From Rubrivivax albus (GTDB lineage Bacteria; Pseudomonadota; Gammaproteobacteria; Burkholderiales; Burkholderiaceae_C), in NCBI RefSeq assembly GCF_004016515.1, contig NZ_SACT01000001.1:930001-994000 (forward strand): a DNA stretch of 64,000 bases, given 5' to 3'. Under the pieces are notes generated by a model. It was not told the DNA's origin, did not search any database, and saw only the letters and a program-made list of their open reading frames with translations. The position numbers and the translations under genes were made by a program. Of the stretch, positions 28,852-39,523 are shown in pieces. Within the stretch, counting starts at the first letter, position 1; each line of letters starts with the position of its first letter.

Positions 28852-30060
28852 TCAGGCGCCGGCCTTGAACGGCGAACGCGTCTGCAGTTCGCCCACGTAG
28901 TCGGCCACGCCCGCGCGCTCCTGATCCAGGAAATCGGCCACCGCGTCGGCAAAGCGTGGGTGCGCCAGCCAGTGCGCCGAATGCGTGCGCACCGGCATCA
29001 GCCCGCGCGCCATCTTGTGTTCGCCCTGGGCGCCACCCTCGAAGCGCTGGTACCCGTGGGCCAGGCACCAGGCCAGCGGCTGGTAGTAGCAGGCCTCGAA
29101 GTGCAGACAGGGCACGTGCTCCAGCGCGCCCCAGTAGCGGCCCCACGCGCCGCCGCGCTCCGAATCCACGGCCACCAGCGAGGCGGCGATGCGCCGGCCC
29201 TCACGTGTGGCGACGAACATCACCCAGTGCTGCGGCATCGTCGCCGCCATGCGGGCGAAGAAGTCGCGCGTGAGGTAGGGCGACGAATGGTGCTCGGCGT
29301 AGGTCTGCGCGTAGCAACGGTGGAAGAAGTCCCACAACGCCTCGTCGATGGCCGCACCTTCGTGGACCTCGAACACCACATCGGCCTCGGCCACACGCCG
29401 CCGCTCCTGCTGGATCTTCTTGCGCTTCTCGCGCTGCAGGCGCGCCAGCAGCGTGTCGAAGTCCGGCGCCGGGTCGGCGGCGTCCTGCATCCAGTGGAAC
29501 TGCACGCCCTCGCGCATCAGCCAGCCGGCCGCGGCCAGCGCGGCGCGGTCGGCCTCGTCCGGATAGAGAAGGTGCAGTGACGACACGCCCGATTCCTTCG
29601 CCAACTGCACCAAGCCGTGAGCAAGGGCGGTACGTGCGGCGTCGTCGGCAGCCAGCAGGCGGCTGCCCGGCACCGGCGTGAACGGCACCGCCGCCAGGAG
29701 CTTGGGGTAGTAGGCCAGCCCATGGCGCCGGTAGGCGTCGGCCCAGGCCCAGTCGAACACGTACTCGCCGTACGAATGGTGCTTCAGGTAGAGCGCGCAG
29801 GCGCCCACGGTCTCGCCGCCGCGCTGCATGTCGACGAAGCGCGGCGTCCAGCCGGTCTCGGCCACGGCGCTGCCGGATTCATGCAGCGCAGCTAGGTAGG
29901 CATGGCGCATGAACGGCGTCGGCGACGCCTGCCGCTCGAGCAGCGCATCCCAGCGTTCAGCGGGGATCACCCGCGGGTCATCGTGGACCCGGATGACATA
30001 ATCCTCGGCAGTGATTTCAACCCCCGCGTCGTTGGTGCCGCCGGTGCAAACAGTCCTCAA
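28852..30060 (-). CDS. FemAB/GNAT-like protein of the DUF482 family
   Basis: About 400 residues. The family (peptidogalycan biosynthesis protein/FemAB-like, DUF482) is clear from QREKRKKIQQERRRVAEADV, HHSSPYLTRDFFARMA, GRYWGALEHVPCLHFEACYYQP and the C-terminal QGEHKMARGLMPVRTHSAHWL. Two GNAT-like folds are expected; the acyl acceptor is unknown. The start is uncertain: TTG 30060 is used here because homologous sequence begins near YVIRVHDDP. ATG 30108 and GTG 29970 are alternatives. With TTG the gene overlaps the start region of the divergent nadE gene by some 16 bases. Confidence 0.8.
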   Translation of the reverse strand: MRTVCTGGTNDAGVEITAEDYVIRVHDDPRVIPAERWDALLERQASPTPFMRHAYLAALHESGSAVAETGWTPRFVDMQRGGETVGACALYLKHHSYGEYVFDWAWADAYRRHGLAYYPKLLAAVPFTPVPGSRLLAADDAARTALAHGLVQLAKESGVSSLHLLYPDEADRAALAAAGWLMREGVQFHWMQDAADPAPDFDTLLARLQREKRKKIQQERRRVAEADVVFEVHEGAAIDEALWDFFHRCYAQTYAEHHSSPYLTRDFFARMAATMPQHWVMFVATREGRRIAASLVAVDSERGGAWGRYWGALEHVPCLHFEACYYQPLAWCLAHGYQRFEGGAQGEHKMARGLMPVRTHSAHWLAHPRFADAVADFLDQERAGVADYVGELQTRSPFKAGA

Positions 30061-31711
30061 GATCGCCCTGGCCCAGCTGAATGCGACCGTCGGTGATCTC
30101 GCCGGCAACGGCCGCCTGGTGGCCGCCGCCGCGCGTGAGGCACACGCCCAGGGCGCCCGCCTGGTGGTGGCCCCGGAGCTGATGCTCTGCGGCTATCCGC
30201 CCGAGGACCTGCTGCTGCGGCCCTCGTTCATGGCCGCCAGCGCAAAGGCGCTGGATGACCTGGCGGCCGACCTGGCCGACTGCGACGGGCTGCATGTGGT
30301 GGTGGGCCATCCGGTGCTCTGGGGAGACGGCGATGTTAGGTCGCGCTCGCATGCCGTGCAGCGCCGCTTCAACGCGGCCTCGGTGCTGGCCAGGGGAAAG
30401 GTGCAGGCCACCTACTGCAAGCGCGAACTGCCCAACTACCAGGTCTTCGACGAGCGCCGGTACTTTGTGTCCGGCCGCGAGGCCGGACAGGGCCCGGTGG
30501 TGGTCGACATCGACGGCCTGCGCGTGGGCCTGATGATCTGCGAGGACGCCTGGTTCGACGAGCCGGCTGCCCTCGCCCGCGACGCCGGCGCCCAGGTGCT
30601 CTGCGTGCTCAACGCCTCGCCGTTCCACCTGGAGAAGGCGGTGGACCGCGAGGCCCGCATGGCCGAGCGCGCGCGGACCGTCGGCTTGCCGCTGCTCTAC
30701 AGCCACCTCGTGGGTGGGCAGGACGAAGTGGTCTTCGACGGCGCCTCCTTCGCCGTCGATGCCACAGGCGTGGTGCGGGCGCGGGCGGCCAGCTTCGAGC
30801 CGGCGCTGCTGGTCTGCGACGTGGATGCGACCGGCGGCGTGGCCGGCCCGTTGGCGCCGCTGCCGTCGCCGGAGTCACAGGTCTGGTCGGCGCTGGTGAC
30901 CGGCGTACGCGACTACCTGGGCAAGAACGGCTTCCCGGGCGCCATCATCGGGCTGTCGGGCGGCATCGACTCGGCCCTGGTGCTCGCCGTCGCCGTCGAC
31001 GCGCTGGGCGCCGACAAGGTGCGCGCGGTGATGATGCCTTCGCCCTACACGGCCGACATCTCCTGGATCGACGCGCGGGACATGGCCGAACGCCTGGGCG
31101 TGCGCTACGACGAGATCGCCATCGCGCCGATGTTCGACGCCTTCCGCGCCGGGCTGGCCGACCAGTTCGCCGGCCTGCCCGAGGACACCACCGAGGAGAA
31201 CCTGCAGGCGCGCATCCGCGGCACGCTGCTGATGGCGCTGTCCAACAAGACTGGTGCCATCGTGCTGACCACCGGCAACAAGAGTGAGATGGCCACCGGC
31301 TACTGCACCCTCTACGGCGACATGGCCGGCGGCTTCGCGGTCATCAAGGACGTGGCCAAGACCCTGGTCTACCGCCTGGCCGAGTGGCGCAACGCGCAGG
31401 GCGCGGAGGTGATCCCGCGGCGCATCATCACCCGGCCACCGTCGGCCGAACTGCGGCCCGACCAGACCGACCAGGACAGCCTGCCGCCCTACGAGGTGCT
31501 CGACGCCATCCTGGCGCGCTACATGGAAGAGGACCAGGGCGTCGACGAGATCGTGGCGGCCGGCTTCGAGCGCTCCACCGTGGAGCGCGTGGCCCGGCTG
31601 ATTCGCGTCAACGAGTACAAGCGGCGTCAGGCACCGGTGGGCATCCGCATCACCCACCGGGCCTTCGGGCGCGACTGGCGCTACCCCATCACGTCGAGGT
31701 TCCGTGCTTAA
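30044..31711 (+). CDS. nadE: glutamine-dependent NAD+ synthetase
   Basis: About 555 residues in two domains. The N-terminal nitrilase-like glutaminase (about 1-265) has the Glu-Lys-Cys triad region APELMLCGYPPEDLL, YCKRELPNYQVFDERRYF and LMICEDAWFDEPA; it makes ammonia. The C-terminal synthetase domain (about 280-555) has the ATP-binding GLSGGIDSALVLA and GNKSEMATGYCTLYGDMAGG. Converts deamido-NAD+ to NAD+. The frame is open upstream and no Shine-Dalgarno decides the start: GTG 30044, just before QTVLKIALAQLN, fits the family best; GTG 30011 is possible. glnB follows 33 bases downstream, a common betaproteobacterial arrangement. Confidence 0.94.
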   Translation: MQTVLKIALAQLNATVGDLAGNGRLVAAAAREAHAQGARLVVAPELMLCGYPPEDLLLRPSFMAASAKALDDLAADLADCDGLHVVVGHPVLWGDGDVRSRSHAVQRRFNAASVLARGKVQATYCKRELPNYQVFDERRYFVSGREAGQGPVVVDIDGLRVGLMICEDAWFDEPAALARDAGAQVLCVLNASPFHLEKAVDREARMAERARTVGLPLLYSHLVGGQDEVVFDGASFAVDATGVVRARAASFEPALLVCDVDATGGVAGPLAPLPSPESQVWSALVTGVRDYLGKNGFPGAIIGLSGGIDSALVLAVAVDALGADKVRAVMMPSPYTADISWIDARDMAERLGVRYDEIAIAPMFDAFRAGLADQFAGLPEDTTEENLQARIRGTLLMALSNKTGAIVLTTGNKSEMATGYCTLYGDMAGGFAVIKDVAKTLVYRLAEWRNAQGAEVIPRRIITRPPSAELRPDQTDQDSLPPYEVLDAILARYMEEDQGVDEIVAAGFERSTVERVARLIRVNEYKRRQAPVGIRITHRAFGRDWRYPITSRFRA

Positions 31712-32083
<372 letters not shown>

Positions 32084-32125
32084 GCGGAACGCCGCGAGCG
32101 CGGTCGGCGGAGACCGCCGCCGGCC

Positions 32126-32701
32126 TCAGATGCGGCTGTAGTCGTCCGGTGCCGTGGCCCGCACGGCCGCGTCGGCCAGGCGCTGCAGCAGCCGCGCCGG
32201 GTCGGTGTCCACCAGCACGGCGTTGCGCTGCGCCTCGTCCAGGAAGCCCTGCGCCACGCAGTGGCCCATGAAGGCCAGCAGCTGATCGTAGAAGCCCGCC
32301 ACGTTGAGCAGGCCGATGGGTTTGTCGTGGTAGCCCAGCTGGCGCCAGGTCCAGACCTCGTAGAGTTCCTCCAGCGTGCCGATGCCGCCGGGCAGGGCGA
32401 CGAAGGCGTCGGCACGCTCGGCCATCATGCGCTTGCGCACGTGCATGTCCGGCACCACGTGCTGTTCGCTGAGCGCCGTGTGGCCCACCTCGCGCTGCAC
32501 CAGGGCCTGCGGGATGACACCCACCACCGGCGCACCCGCGGCCAGCGCGGCATCGGCCACGATGCCCATCAGGCCGACGTTGCCGCCACCGTAGACAAGG
32601 CCGTGGCCACCCTGCCCGAGCAGCGTGCCGAGGGCGCGCGCGGCGTCGGCATAGGCGGGCAGCACGCCGGCGCGCGAGCCGCAGTAGACGCAGAGGTTCA
32701 T
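32126..32701 (-). CDS. LOG-family Rossmann protein (TIGR00730)
   Basis: 191 residues. Members hydrolyse nucleoside 5'-monophosphates, in plants and some bacteria cytokinin riboside phosphates. Conserved motifs: VYCGSRAG at the N-terminus, LVYGGGNVGLMG, and the catalytic PGGIGTLEELYEVWTW. ATG 32701 overlaps the stop of the RDD gene (ATGA). It is the last gene of the sigma-factor chain. The natural substrate in this organism is unknown. Confidence 0.9.
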   Translation of the reverse strand: MNLCVYCGSRAGVLPAYADAARALGTLLGQGGHGLVYGGGNVGLMGIVADAALAAGAPVVGVIPQALVQREVGHTALSEQHVVPDMHVRKRMMAERADAFVALPGGIGTLEELYEVWTWRQLGYHDKPIGLLNVAGFYDQLLAFMGHCVAQGFLDEAQRNAVLVDTDPARLLQRLADAAVRATAPDDYSRI

Positions 32702-33216
32702 GTTGCCGGATTCTGCCCCGGCGCGGACGAGCGCCAGCGTTCCAGCCGCGTGCCGCACAACAGGTCGTGCAGGGTCTGGCGGGTCGGCGTCAGGCGGGCG
32801 ATCAGCGCGTAGACGGCCACGTTGAGCGCCAGGGCCAGCGCGATGGCGCCGCCATCGTGCCGGCCGGACAGCCCGGCGGCGGCCAGGCCGGGCAGGAACC
32901 ACAGCCAGCTCGCCACGTAGCGGGCGAAGGCGCGCGCCTGGCTCAGCGGCTGGCCGTCGCGGGTCATCACGCGCAGCTGCCAGGTCTTCATCGCCAGCGT
33001 CTGCCGGCCCTGGGCCCAGAACCAGGTGAAGTAGATGCCGATGACCACGAACATGAACGCCTGCAGGCCGGCCGTGCCGACCAGCGCGTGGCGCTGCTGC
33101 GTGAGGCTGGAGTACAGGTAGCCGGTGATCATGACCACGCCGAAAAGCAGCAGCCCTTCATAGAGCATGCAGGCCAGCCGGCGCCAGACGCCGGGAGCCT
33201 CGGGCGCGCCACTCAC
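32698..33216 (-). CDS. RDD family membrane protein
   Basis: 172 residues from GTG 33216, which overlaps the stop of the DUF3106 gene (GTGA). Three membrane helices: MLYEGLLLFGVVMITGYLY, AFMFVVIGIYFTWFW and a C-terminal pair around AIALALALNVAVYALIARL. The RDD signature is partly relaxed at the first position (PGVWRRLACMLYEG in place of R..AxxID). The second block is clear: QGRQTLAMKTWQLRVMTRDGQPLS, followed by RQTLHDLLCGTRL. Transport or stress roles are proposed for other RDD proteins; none can be assigned here. Confidence 0.85.
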   Translation of the reverse strand: MSGAPEAPGVWRRLACMLYEGLLLFGVVMITGYLYSSLTQQRHALVGTAGLQAFMFVVIGIYFTWFWAQGRQTLAMKTWQLRVMTRDGQPLSQARAFARYVASWLWFLPGLAAAGLSGRHDGGAIALALALNVAVYALIARLTPTRQTLHDLLCGTRLERWRSSAPGQNPAT

Positions 33217-33944
33217 CGCTGGGCCTTGCCGCTGGCCGCCTTGGGTGCCGATGCCGGCCGCGGCGCGACCGAGGCCGCCTGCGGGCCGCGGCGCGGTTGC
33301 AGCGTTGCCGGGTCGACGAAGGACGGCGTGGCGGCGATCTTGGGCACGCCGGGCTGCTGGTGCATCGGCGCCTCGTCGCCCGAACGGGCGAGCGGCCGGG
33401 TCGTGGCGCCGGCACGCGCAGCCGCCGCCGTGGGCGTGGCGGCGCGGGGCGGCTGCGGCGCCGGTCGCACCGGTTCGAGCACGTTGCGCTTCTGGTCGGC
33501 GGGCGCGGCGGCGTTCCGGTCGCGGGCGGCGGCTTCGAGCTTCCAGCGTTCGGCCAGCACGCGGCGCGCCTGCGGGTCCAGGCTCTGGTAGGCCTCCCAG
33601 CGTTCGCGACGGGCCTCGGCCGACCAGCGTCCGGCCTCCTGGAACTGCAACCGGGCCTGGCCTCGGGCCTCCGGCGACATCGCCGACCAGTCGCGCATGC
33701 GCTGCTGGGCGCGCTGCTGTTCTTCGGGCGACATGCCGCGCCAGCGGTCGGCCAGTTCCAGCCACATCGTGCGTTCGGTGCCCGGCAGCGACGACCACCC
33801 GGCCTGCAGCGGGGTCAGCGCGCGACGCTGGGTGGGGCTGAGGTCCTGCCAGTCCTGCGCCACCACCGCCGATGTCGCGAGGCCCAGCACCGCCGCGAGG
33901 ACGGCGCCGTGCCAGGTCCGGCGGGCAGCCGCGCGGCCGGTCAT
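33213..33944 (-). CDS. DUF3106 exported protein
   Basis: 243 residues. N-terminal signal peptide (about 1-29, ending SAVVAQ). Mature part (about 30-150) is a run of similar short helical units built around LSPTQRRALTPLQAGW, MSPEEQQRAQQRMRDWSAMSPEARGQAR and LDPQARRVLAERWKLEAAARD. A Pro/Ala-rich C-terminal tail (about 160-243) follows. This matches DUF3106. The repeats recall periplasmic metal or stress sensors such as the CpxP/ZraP kind, but that is only a resemblance. ATG 33944 overlaps the DUF3619 stop (ATGA). Confidence 0.85.
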   Translation of the reverse strand: MTGRAAARRTWHGAVLAAVLGLATSAVVAQDWQDLSPTQRRALTPLQAGWSSLPGTERTMWLELADRWRGMSPEEQQRAQQRMRDWSAMSPEARGQARLQFQEAGRWSAEARRERWEAYQSLDPQARRVLAERWKLEAAARDRNAAAPADQKRNVLEPVRPAPQPPRAATPTAAAARAGATTRPLARSGDEAPMHQQPGVPKIAATPSFVDPATLQPRRGPQAASVAPRPASAPKAASGKAQR

Positions 33945-34375
33945 GGCTGCTGCAGCTTCAAGAACGCGGCGAAGCCTGGGTCGGCGTAGGCTGCCGGCGG
34001 GAGTTCGTCGGCCAGCAGTGCGCTGTCGATCTGCGCCGCCACCGCGGCAGCGTCGCGCTCGTGGCGCAGCTGCACCAGCAGCACGCCGACGGCCACGGCG
34101 GCCATCGGAAGCAGCCAGCCCAGCCTCGGCCACCACCCAGAGGTGCCCAGGCGGCCCAGGACGGCAGCGCCGCCGGCGCCGAGCGACACGTTGCCGGCTG
34201 CCGGCGCGGCGGCGCGGCGTGCCAGCGCCTGCTCGCGGGCGAAGCGCAGGCGGCTCTCCACGTCGGCAGGCAGCGCGTCCAGCGCCGGGTTCAGCGCGGC
34301 GGCCAAGCGGCTGCCCAGGCGGGCTTCGAGCTGGCCCTGGACCGCGGGGTCGATGGGGGTACGGTGAATGTTCAC
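33941..34375 (-). CDS. DUF3619 single-span membrane protein, candidate anti-sigma factor
   Basis: 144 residues from GTG 34375. The first 95 residues are cytoplasmic and helical (QGQLEARLGSRLAAALNPAL, ADVESRLRFAREQALARR). One membrane helix, LGWLLPMAAVAVGVLLVQLR, lies at about 97-116, and 28 mainly acidic/neutral residues follow. The gene sits directly after an ECF sigma factor and overlaps its stop (GTGA). Position and topology fit a membrane anti-sigma factor, although no known zinc anti-sigma motif is visible. The domain matches DUF3619. Confidence 0.8.
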   Translation of the reverse strand: MNIHRTPIDPAVQGQLEARLGSRLAAALNPALDALPADVESRLRFAREQALARRAAAPAAGNVSLGAGGAAVLGRLGTSGWWPRLGWLLPMAAVAVGVLLVQLRHERDAAAVAAQIDSALLADELPPAAYADPGFAAFLKLQQP

Positions 34376-34932
34376 GGTGCAATGCCCTTGTCGCGCAAGG
34401 CCTTGGCCAACGCATGCACGGCCCGGGAGCAGTGCGTCTTCACGCTGCCCTCCGAGCACCCCATGGCGGCGGCCGTTTCAGCCACGTCAAATTCTTCCCA
34501 ATAACGTAACAGGAAGGCCTCGCGTTGACGGCCGGGAAGATCGGCGATCGCGGCTTCGATCACGGCCATCACCTGCTGGCGCGAAACGCTGTCGGCAGCG
34601 CTTTCGGCGCCCAGCGTCCCGTCCATCGACACCAGGGCCTCGAGCAGGTCAAAGTCGCCGTCCGGACCCTCGAAATCGCCCAGGTTGACGATGGCGGCGT
34701 TGCGCACCTTCTGGCGGCGGAACCAGTCCAGCGTGGCGTTGGACAGGATGCGCTGGAAGATCAGCGGCAGTTCGGCCGCAGGGCGGTCGCCGTACTTCTC
34801 GGCCAGGCGGATCATCGCGTCCTGCACGATGTCCAGCGCCGCGTGGTCGTCGCGCACGGCGTAGGCCGTTCGCTTGAAGGCGCGCTTCTCGACGCTCTGC
34901 AGGAAGTCGGACAGTTCTTGTTCGGTGGCCAA
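34372..34932 (-). CDS. ECF (RpoE-type) RNA polymerase sigma factor
   Basis: About 186 residues from TTG 34932. Region 2 is AFKRTAYAVRDDHAALDIVQDAMIRLAEKY with the -10 recognition helix; region 4 is LPGRQREAFLLRYWEEFDVAETAAAMGCSEGSVKTHCSRAVHALAKAL with its helix-turn-helix. The TTG start is preferred because homologous proteins start at about this point (xATEQELSDFLQSVEKRAFKR); ATG 35010 and 35025 would add 26-31 residues of Arg/Pro/Cys-rich sequence. Four genes follow with overlapping stops and starts. ECF sigmas normally activate their own operon in response to envelope or other stress. Divergent from ilvB. Confidence 0.9.
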   Translation of the reverse strand: MATEQELSDFLQSVEKRAFKRTAYAVRDDHAALDIVQDAMIRLAEKYGDRPAAELPLIFQRILSNATLDWFRRQKVRNAAIVNLGDFEGPDGDFDLLEALVSMDGTLGAESAADSVSRQQVMAVIEAAIADLPGRQREAFLLRYWEEFDVAETAAAMGCSEGSVKTHCSRAVHALAKALRDKGIAP

Positions 34933-35160
34933 CGGGGCGGGGCACCGCGACGGGCACCTTGCTGGGCGACGCGTTGCATTATTGCATCGGCCCCGAAGCG
35001 GCAATGCCATAATGCTGCTTCGCACAACGCAGTATCTGGGTCTCGATCCGGTGGCCGACCCGGCGCCGGCTTTTGACCGCGCAGGCCGCGAATCCGCCTC
35101 ACGAGGGCGCGAGGAGCGGCACCGATGGTTTTTCGTCAGAGAAATTCACAGAGGTTCGAA

Positions 35161-36939
35161 ATGGACATGTCTGCCGCGGAAGTCAAGCGTGCCGCATCGG
35201 CACAACCTTCCCCCTCCTCCCCCGCCACCGATCCCAACGGGTCGGACATCCTCGTCAAGTGCCTGCAGGCCGAAGGGGTCCAGTACCTCTGGGGCTACCC
35301 GGGCGGCGCCGTCCTGTACATCTACGACGCGCTGTACAAGCAGGACACCATCCAGCACGTGCTCGTGCGCCACGAGCAGGCCGCCGTGCACGCGGCCGAC
35401 GGCTATGCCCGCGCGACGGGTGAAGTCGGCGTGGCCCTGGTCACTTCCGGCCCGGGCGTGACCAATGCCATCACCGGCATCGCCACGGCCTACATGGATT
35501 CCATCCCGATGGTGATCATCACCGGGCAGGTGCCGACGCCGGCCATCGGCCTGGACGCCTTCCAGGAATGCGACACCGTGGGCATCACGCGGCCCATCGT
35601 CAAGCACAATTTCCTGGTCAAGGACGTGCGCGACCTGGCGCTGACGATCAAGAAGGCCTTCCATATCGCCCGCACCGGCCGCCCCGGCCCGGTGGTCGTG
35701 GACATCCCGAAGGACGTGTCGCTGAAGACGGCGCCCTTCCACTACCCCGAGCGCGTGGAAATGCGCTCGTACAACCCGGTGCGCAAGGGCCACGGCGGCC
35801 AGATCCGCAAGGCCGTGCAGCTGTTGATGCACGCGCAGCGCCCGTACATCTACACCGGCGGCGGCGTCATCCTGGGCGAGGCCACGGCCGAACTGCGTGA
35901 GCTGGCCGATCTGCTGGGCTTCCCGTGCACCAACACGCTGATGGGCCTGGGCGCGATCCCCAGCAGCGACCCGAAGTTCCTGGGCATGCTGGGCATGCAC
36001 GGCACCTACGAGGCCAACATGACCATGCAGCACTGCGACGTGCTGCTGGCCGTGGGCGCGCGCTTCGACGACCGCGTGATCGGCAACCCGAAGCACTTCG
36101 CGTCGGTGGAGCGCAAGATCATCCACGTCGACATCGATCCGTCGAGCATCTCCAAGCGCGTGAAGGTGGACGTGCCCATCGTCGGCGACGTCAAGGACGT
36201 GCTGCAGGAGCTGATCGCACAGATCCGGGAAGCCCAGAGCAAGCCGGACGCGGCGCATCTGTCGGCCTGGTGGCGTCAGATCAACGACTGGCGCAAGCGC
36301 GACTGCCTGGCCTTCAAGGACAGCAGCGAGGTCATCAAGCCGCAGCGTGTGGTGCGCCTGCTGCACGAGCTCACGCGCGGCACCGACGCCTACATCACGT
36401 CGGACGTCGGCCAACACCAGATGTGGGCTGCCCAGTTCTACGGCTTCGAGGAGCCGCGGCGCTGGATCAACTCCGGCGGCCTGGGCACCATGGGCGTGGG
36501 CCTGCCGTATGCCATGGGCATCAAGCTGGCCAAGCCCGACAGCGACGTCTTCTGCATCACCGGCGAAGGCAGCATCCAGATGTGCATCCAGGAGCTGTCC
36601 ACCTGCGCGCAGTACAAGACGCCGGTGAAGATCATCAGCCTCAACAACCGCTACCTGGGCATGGTGCGCCAGTGGCAGGAACTGGACTACCAGGGCCGCT
36701 ATTCGCACAGCTACATGGATGCGCTGCCCGACTTCGTCAAGCTCGCCGAGGCCTATGGCCACGTGGGCCTGCTGGTCGAGAAGCCGTCGGACGTCGAGCC
36801 GGCGCTGAAGGAGGCCATCCGCCTGAAGGACCGCACCGTCTTCCTGGACGTGCGCACCGACCCCACCGAGAACGTCTGGCCCATGGTCCAGGCGGGCAAG
36901 GGCATCACGGAGATGCTGCTCGGCGCCGAGGACCTGTGA
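35161..36939 (+). CDS. ilvB: acetolactate synthase large (catalytic) subunit
   Basis: 592 residues, ThDP/FAD enzyme. Condenses two pyruvates to acetolactate (valine, leucine) or pyruvate plus 2-oxobutyrate (isoleucine). ThDP glutamate in LVRHEQAAVHAADGYARATG; C-terminal ThDP motif GEGSIQMCIQELSTC...NNRYLGMVRQWQE; FAD-binding region SDPKFLGMLGMHGTYEAN. AGAGG eight bases before ATG 35161 sets the start; the first 25 residues are a variable Ser/Pro/Ala-rich tail. The regulatory subunit ilvH follows after 168 structured bases, then ilvC. I see no leader peptide or attenuator upstream. Confidence 0.96.
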   Translation: MDMSAAEVKRAASAQPSPSSPATDPNGSDILVKCLQAEGVQYLWGYPGGAVLYIYDALYKQDTIQHVLVRHEQAAVHAADGYARATGEVGVALVTSGPGVTNAITGIATAYMDSIPMVIITGQVPTPAIGLDAFQECDTVGITRPIVKHNFLVKDVRDLALTIKKAFHIARTGRPGPVVVDIPKDVSLKTAPFHYPERVEMRSYNPVRKGHGGQIRKAVQLLMHAQRPYIYTGGGVILGEATAELRELADLLGFPCTNTLMGLGAIPSSDPKFLGMLGMHGTYEANMTMQHCDVLLAVGARFDDRVIGNPKHFASVERKIIHVDIDPSSISKRVKVDVPIVGDVKDVLQELIAQIREAQSKPDAAHLSAWWRQINDWRKRDCLAFKDSSEVIKPQRVVRLLHELTRGTDAYITSDVGQHQMWAAQFYGFEEPRRWINSGGLGTMGVGLPYAMGIKLAKPDSDVFCITGEGSIQMCIQELSTCAQYKTPVKIISLNNRYLGMVRQWQELDYQGRYSHSYMDALPDFVKLAEAYGHVGLLVEKPSDVEPALKEAIRLKDRTVFLDVRTDPTENVWPMVQAGKGITEMLLGAEDL

Positions 36940-37041
36940 TCGCCTGAACCCGTGCTGGGGCGAGCCGGTTACCGCCGGCCCGTGCGCAGCGCAGGGGAGG
37001 GCAGGATCAACCCCGGACCACCATCTCGCTTTCCACCCTGA

Positions 37042-37080
37042 AGGACGTGGCCAAGGGCCGCCGGTCACCGCCGGCGTCCT
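37042..37080 (+). promoter_or_regulatory. structured RNA segment upstream of ilvH
   Basis: AGGACG (37042-37047) pairs with CGTCCT (37075-37080) around an inner GC-rich region. The 15-base block CCGGTCACCGCCGGC (37061-37075) repeats, with one change, a block at 36965-36979. It lies just before the ilvH Shine-Dalgarno (AGGAG) and may affect mRNA stability or subunit ratio. Confidence 0.35.
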
Positions 37081-37082
37081 GA

Positions 37083-38660
<1,578 letters not shown>

Positions 38661-38680
38661 GCGGCGGCGCCTGGAGGCGC

Positions 38681-38686
38681 TATCCT
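38681..38686 (+). promoter_or_regulatory. -10-like hexamer for pssA
   Basis: TATCCT nine bases before ATG 38696. A GGAGG exists further upstream (about 38672) but is too far from the ATG to act as a Shine-Dalgarno. Confidence 0.3.
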
Positions 38687-38695
38687 CGCGCCCCT

Positions 38696-39523
38696 ATGAC
38701 GACGGAGTTCGAAGACTCGGGCAGCGCGGCGGAGACCCCGCCGCGCCCGCGCCGCAAGGGCATCTACTTCCTGCCCAATGCGGTGACGCTGGCGGCGCTG
38801 TTCTCCGGCTTCTACGGCGTGGTGATGGCGATGAACGGCCGCTTCGAGGCGGCCTGCATCGCCATCTTCGTCGCCGCGGTGCTGGACAGCCTGGACGGCC
38901 GCATCGCGCGCATGACGAACTCGCAGAGCGCGTTCGGCGAGCAGATGGACAGCCTGTCGGACATGGTCAGCTTCGGCGCCGCGCCGGCGCTGATCATGTA
39001 CCAGTGGGCGCTGAAGGACCTCGGCCGCCTGGGCTGGATCCCGGCCTTCGTCTACATCGCGGGCGCTGCGCTGCGGCTGGCACGCTTCAACACCAACATC
39101 GGCGTCGTCGACCGACGCTTCTTCCAGGGGCTGCCCAGCCCGGCGGCCGCCGCGATGGTGGTGGGCTTCATCTGGGTCATGGACGACGCGGGCTTCCGCA
39201 ACCTGGCCGGCGAACGCTGGCTGGTGTGGACGGCGTTCGCGGTGACGCTCTACGCCGGCATCACGATGGTGACCAACGCGCCGTTCTACAGCTTCAAGGA
39301 CCTGAGCGCGATGAAGCGCAGTGTGCCTTTCGTGGTGATGGTGGCCATCGCCATCGCGATCGTCATCGTCAGCCAGGACCCACCGAAGGCGCTGTTCACG
39401 CTGTTCTGCATCTATGGCCTGTCCGGCTACGGCGTCTACGCATGGCGCAAGTCCAAGGGCCTGCCCACCAGCGTGATCGCCACGTCCACCGACGAGCCGG
39501 ACGAGGCCGGCTTGCACCGCTGA
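38696..39523 (+). CDS. pssA: CDP-diacylglycerol-serine O-phosphatidyltransferase
   Basis: 275 residues, type II (membrane) PssA. Makes phosphatidylserine from CDP-diacylglycerol and serine. The CDP-alcohol phosphotransferase signature D-x2-DG-x2-AR-x8-G-x3-D-x3-D is complete in LDSLDGRIARMTNSQSAFGEQMDSLSD. About six to eight hydrophobic helices follow. The gene lies inside the branched-chain amino acid block between ilvC and the leuA leader, a common betaproteobacterial arrangement. The leuA leader promoter overlaps its last codons. Confidence 0.95.
   Translation: MTTEFEDSGSAAETPPRPRRKGIYFLPNAVTLAALFSGFYGVVMAMNGRFEAACIAIFVAAVLDSLDGRIARMTNSQSAFGEQMDSLSDMVSFGAAPALIMYQWALKDLGRLGWIPAFVYIAGAALRLARFNTNIGVVDRRFFQGLPSPAAAAMVVGFIWVMDDAGFRNLAGERWLVWTAFAVTLYAGITMVTNAPFYSFKDLSAMKRSVPFVVMVAIAIAIVIVSQDPPKALFTLFCIYGLSGYGVYAWRKSKGLPTSVIATSTDEPDEAGLHR

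Noticed and set aside
32084-32125. Terminator between glnB and the LOG gene
   Set aside because: Several short GC-rich inverted repeats are present but none has a long stem or T run in either direction.
34933-35160. Possible leader peptide or attenuator upstream of ilvB
   Set aside because: No short ORF with Leu/Val/Ile codon runs and no hairpin with a U tract. The CATAAT near 35008 lacks a good -35.
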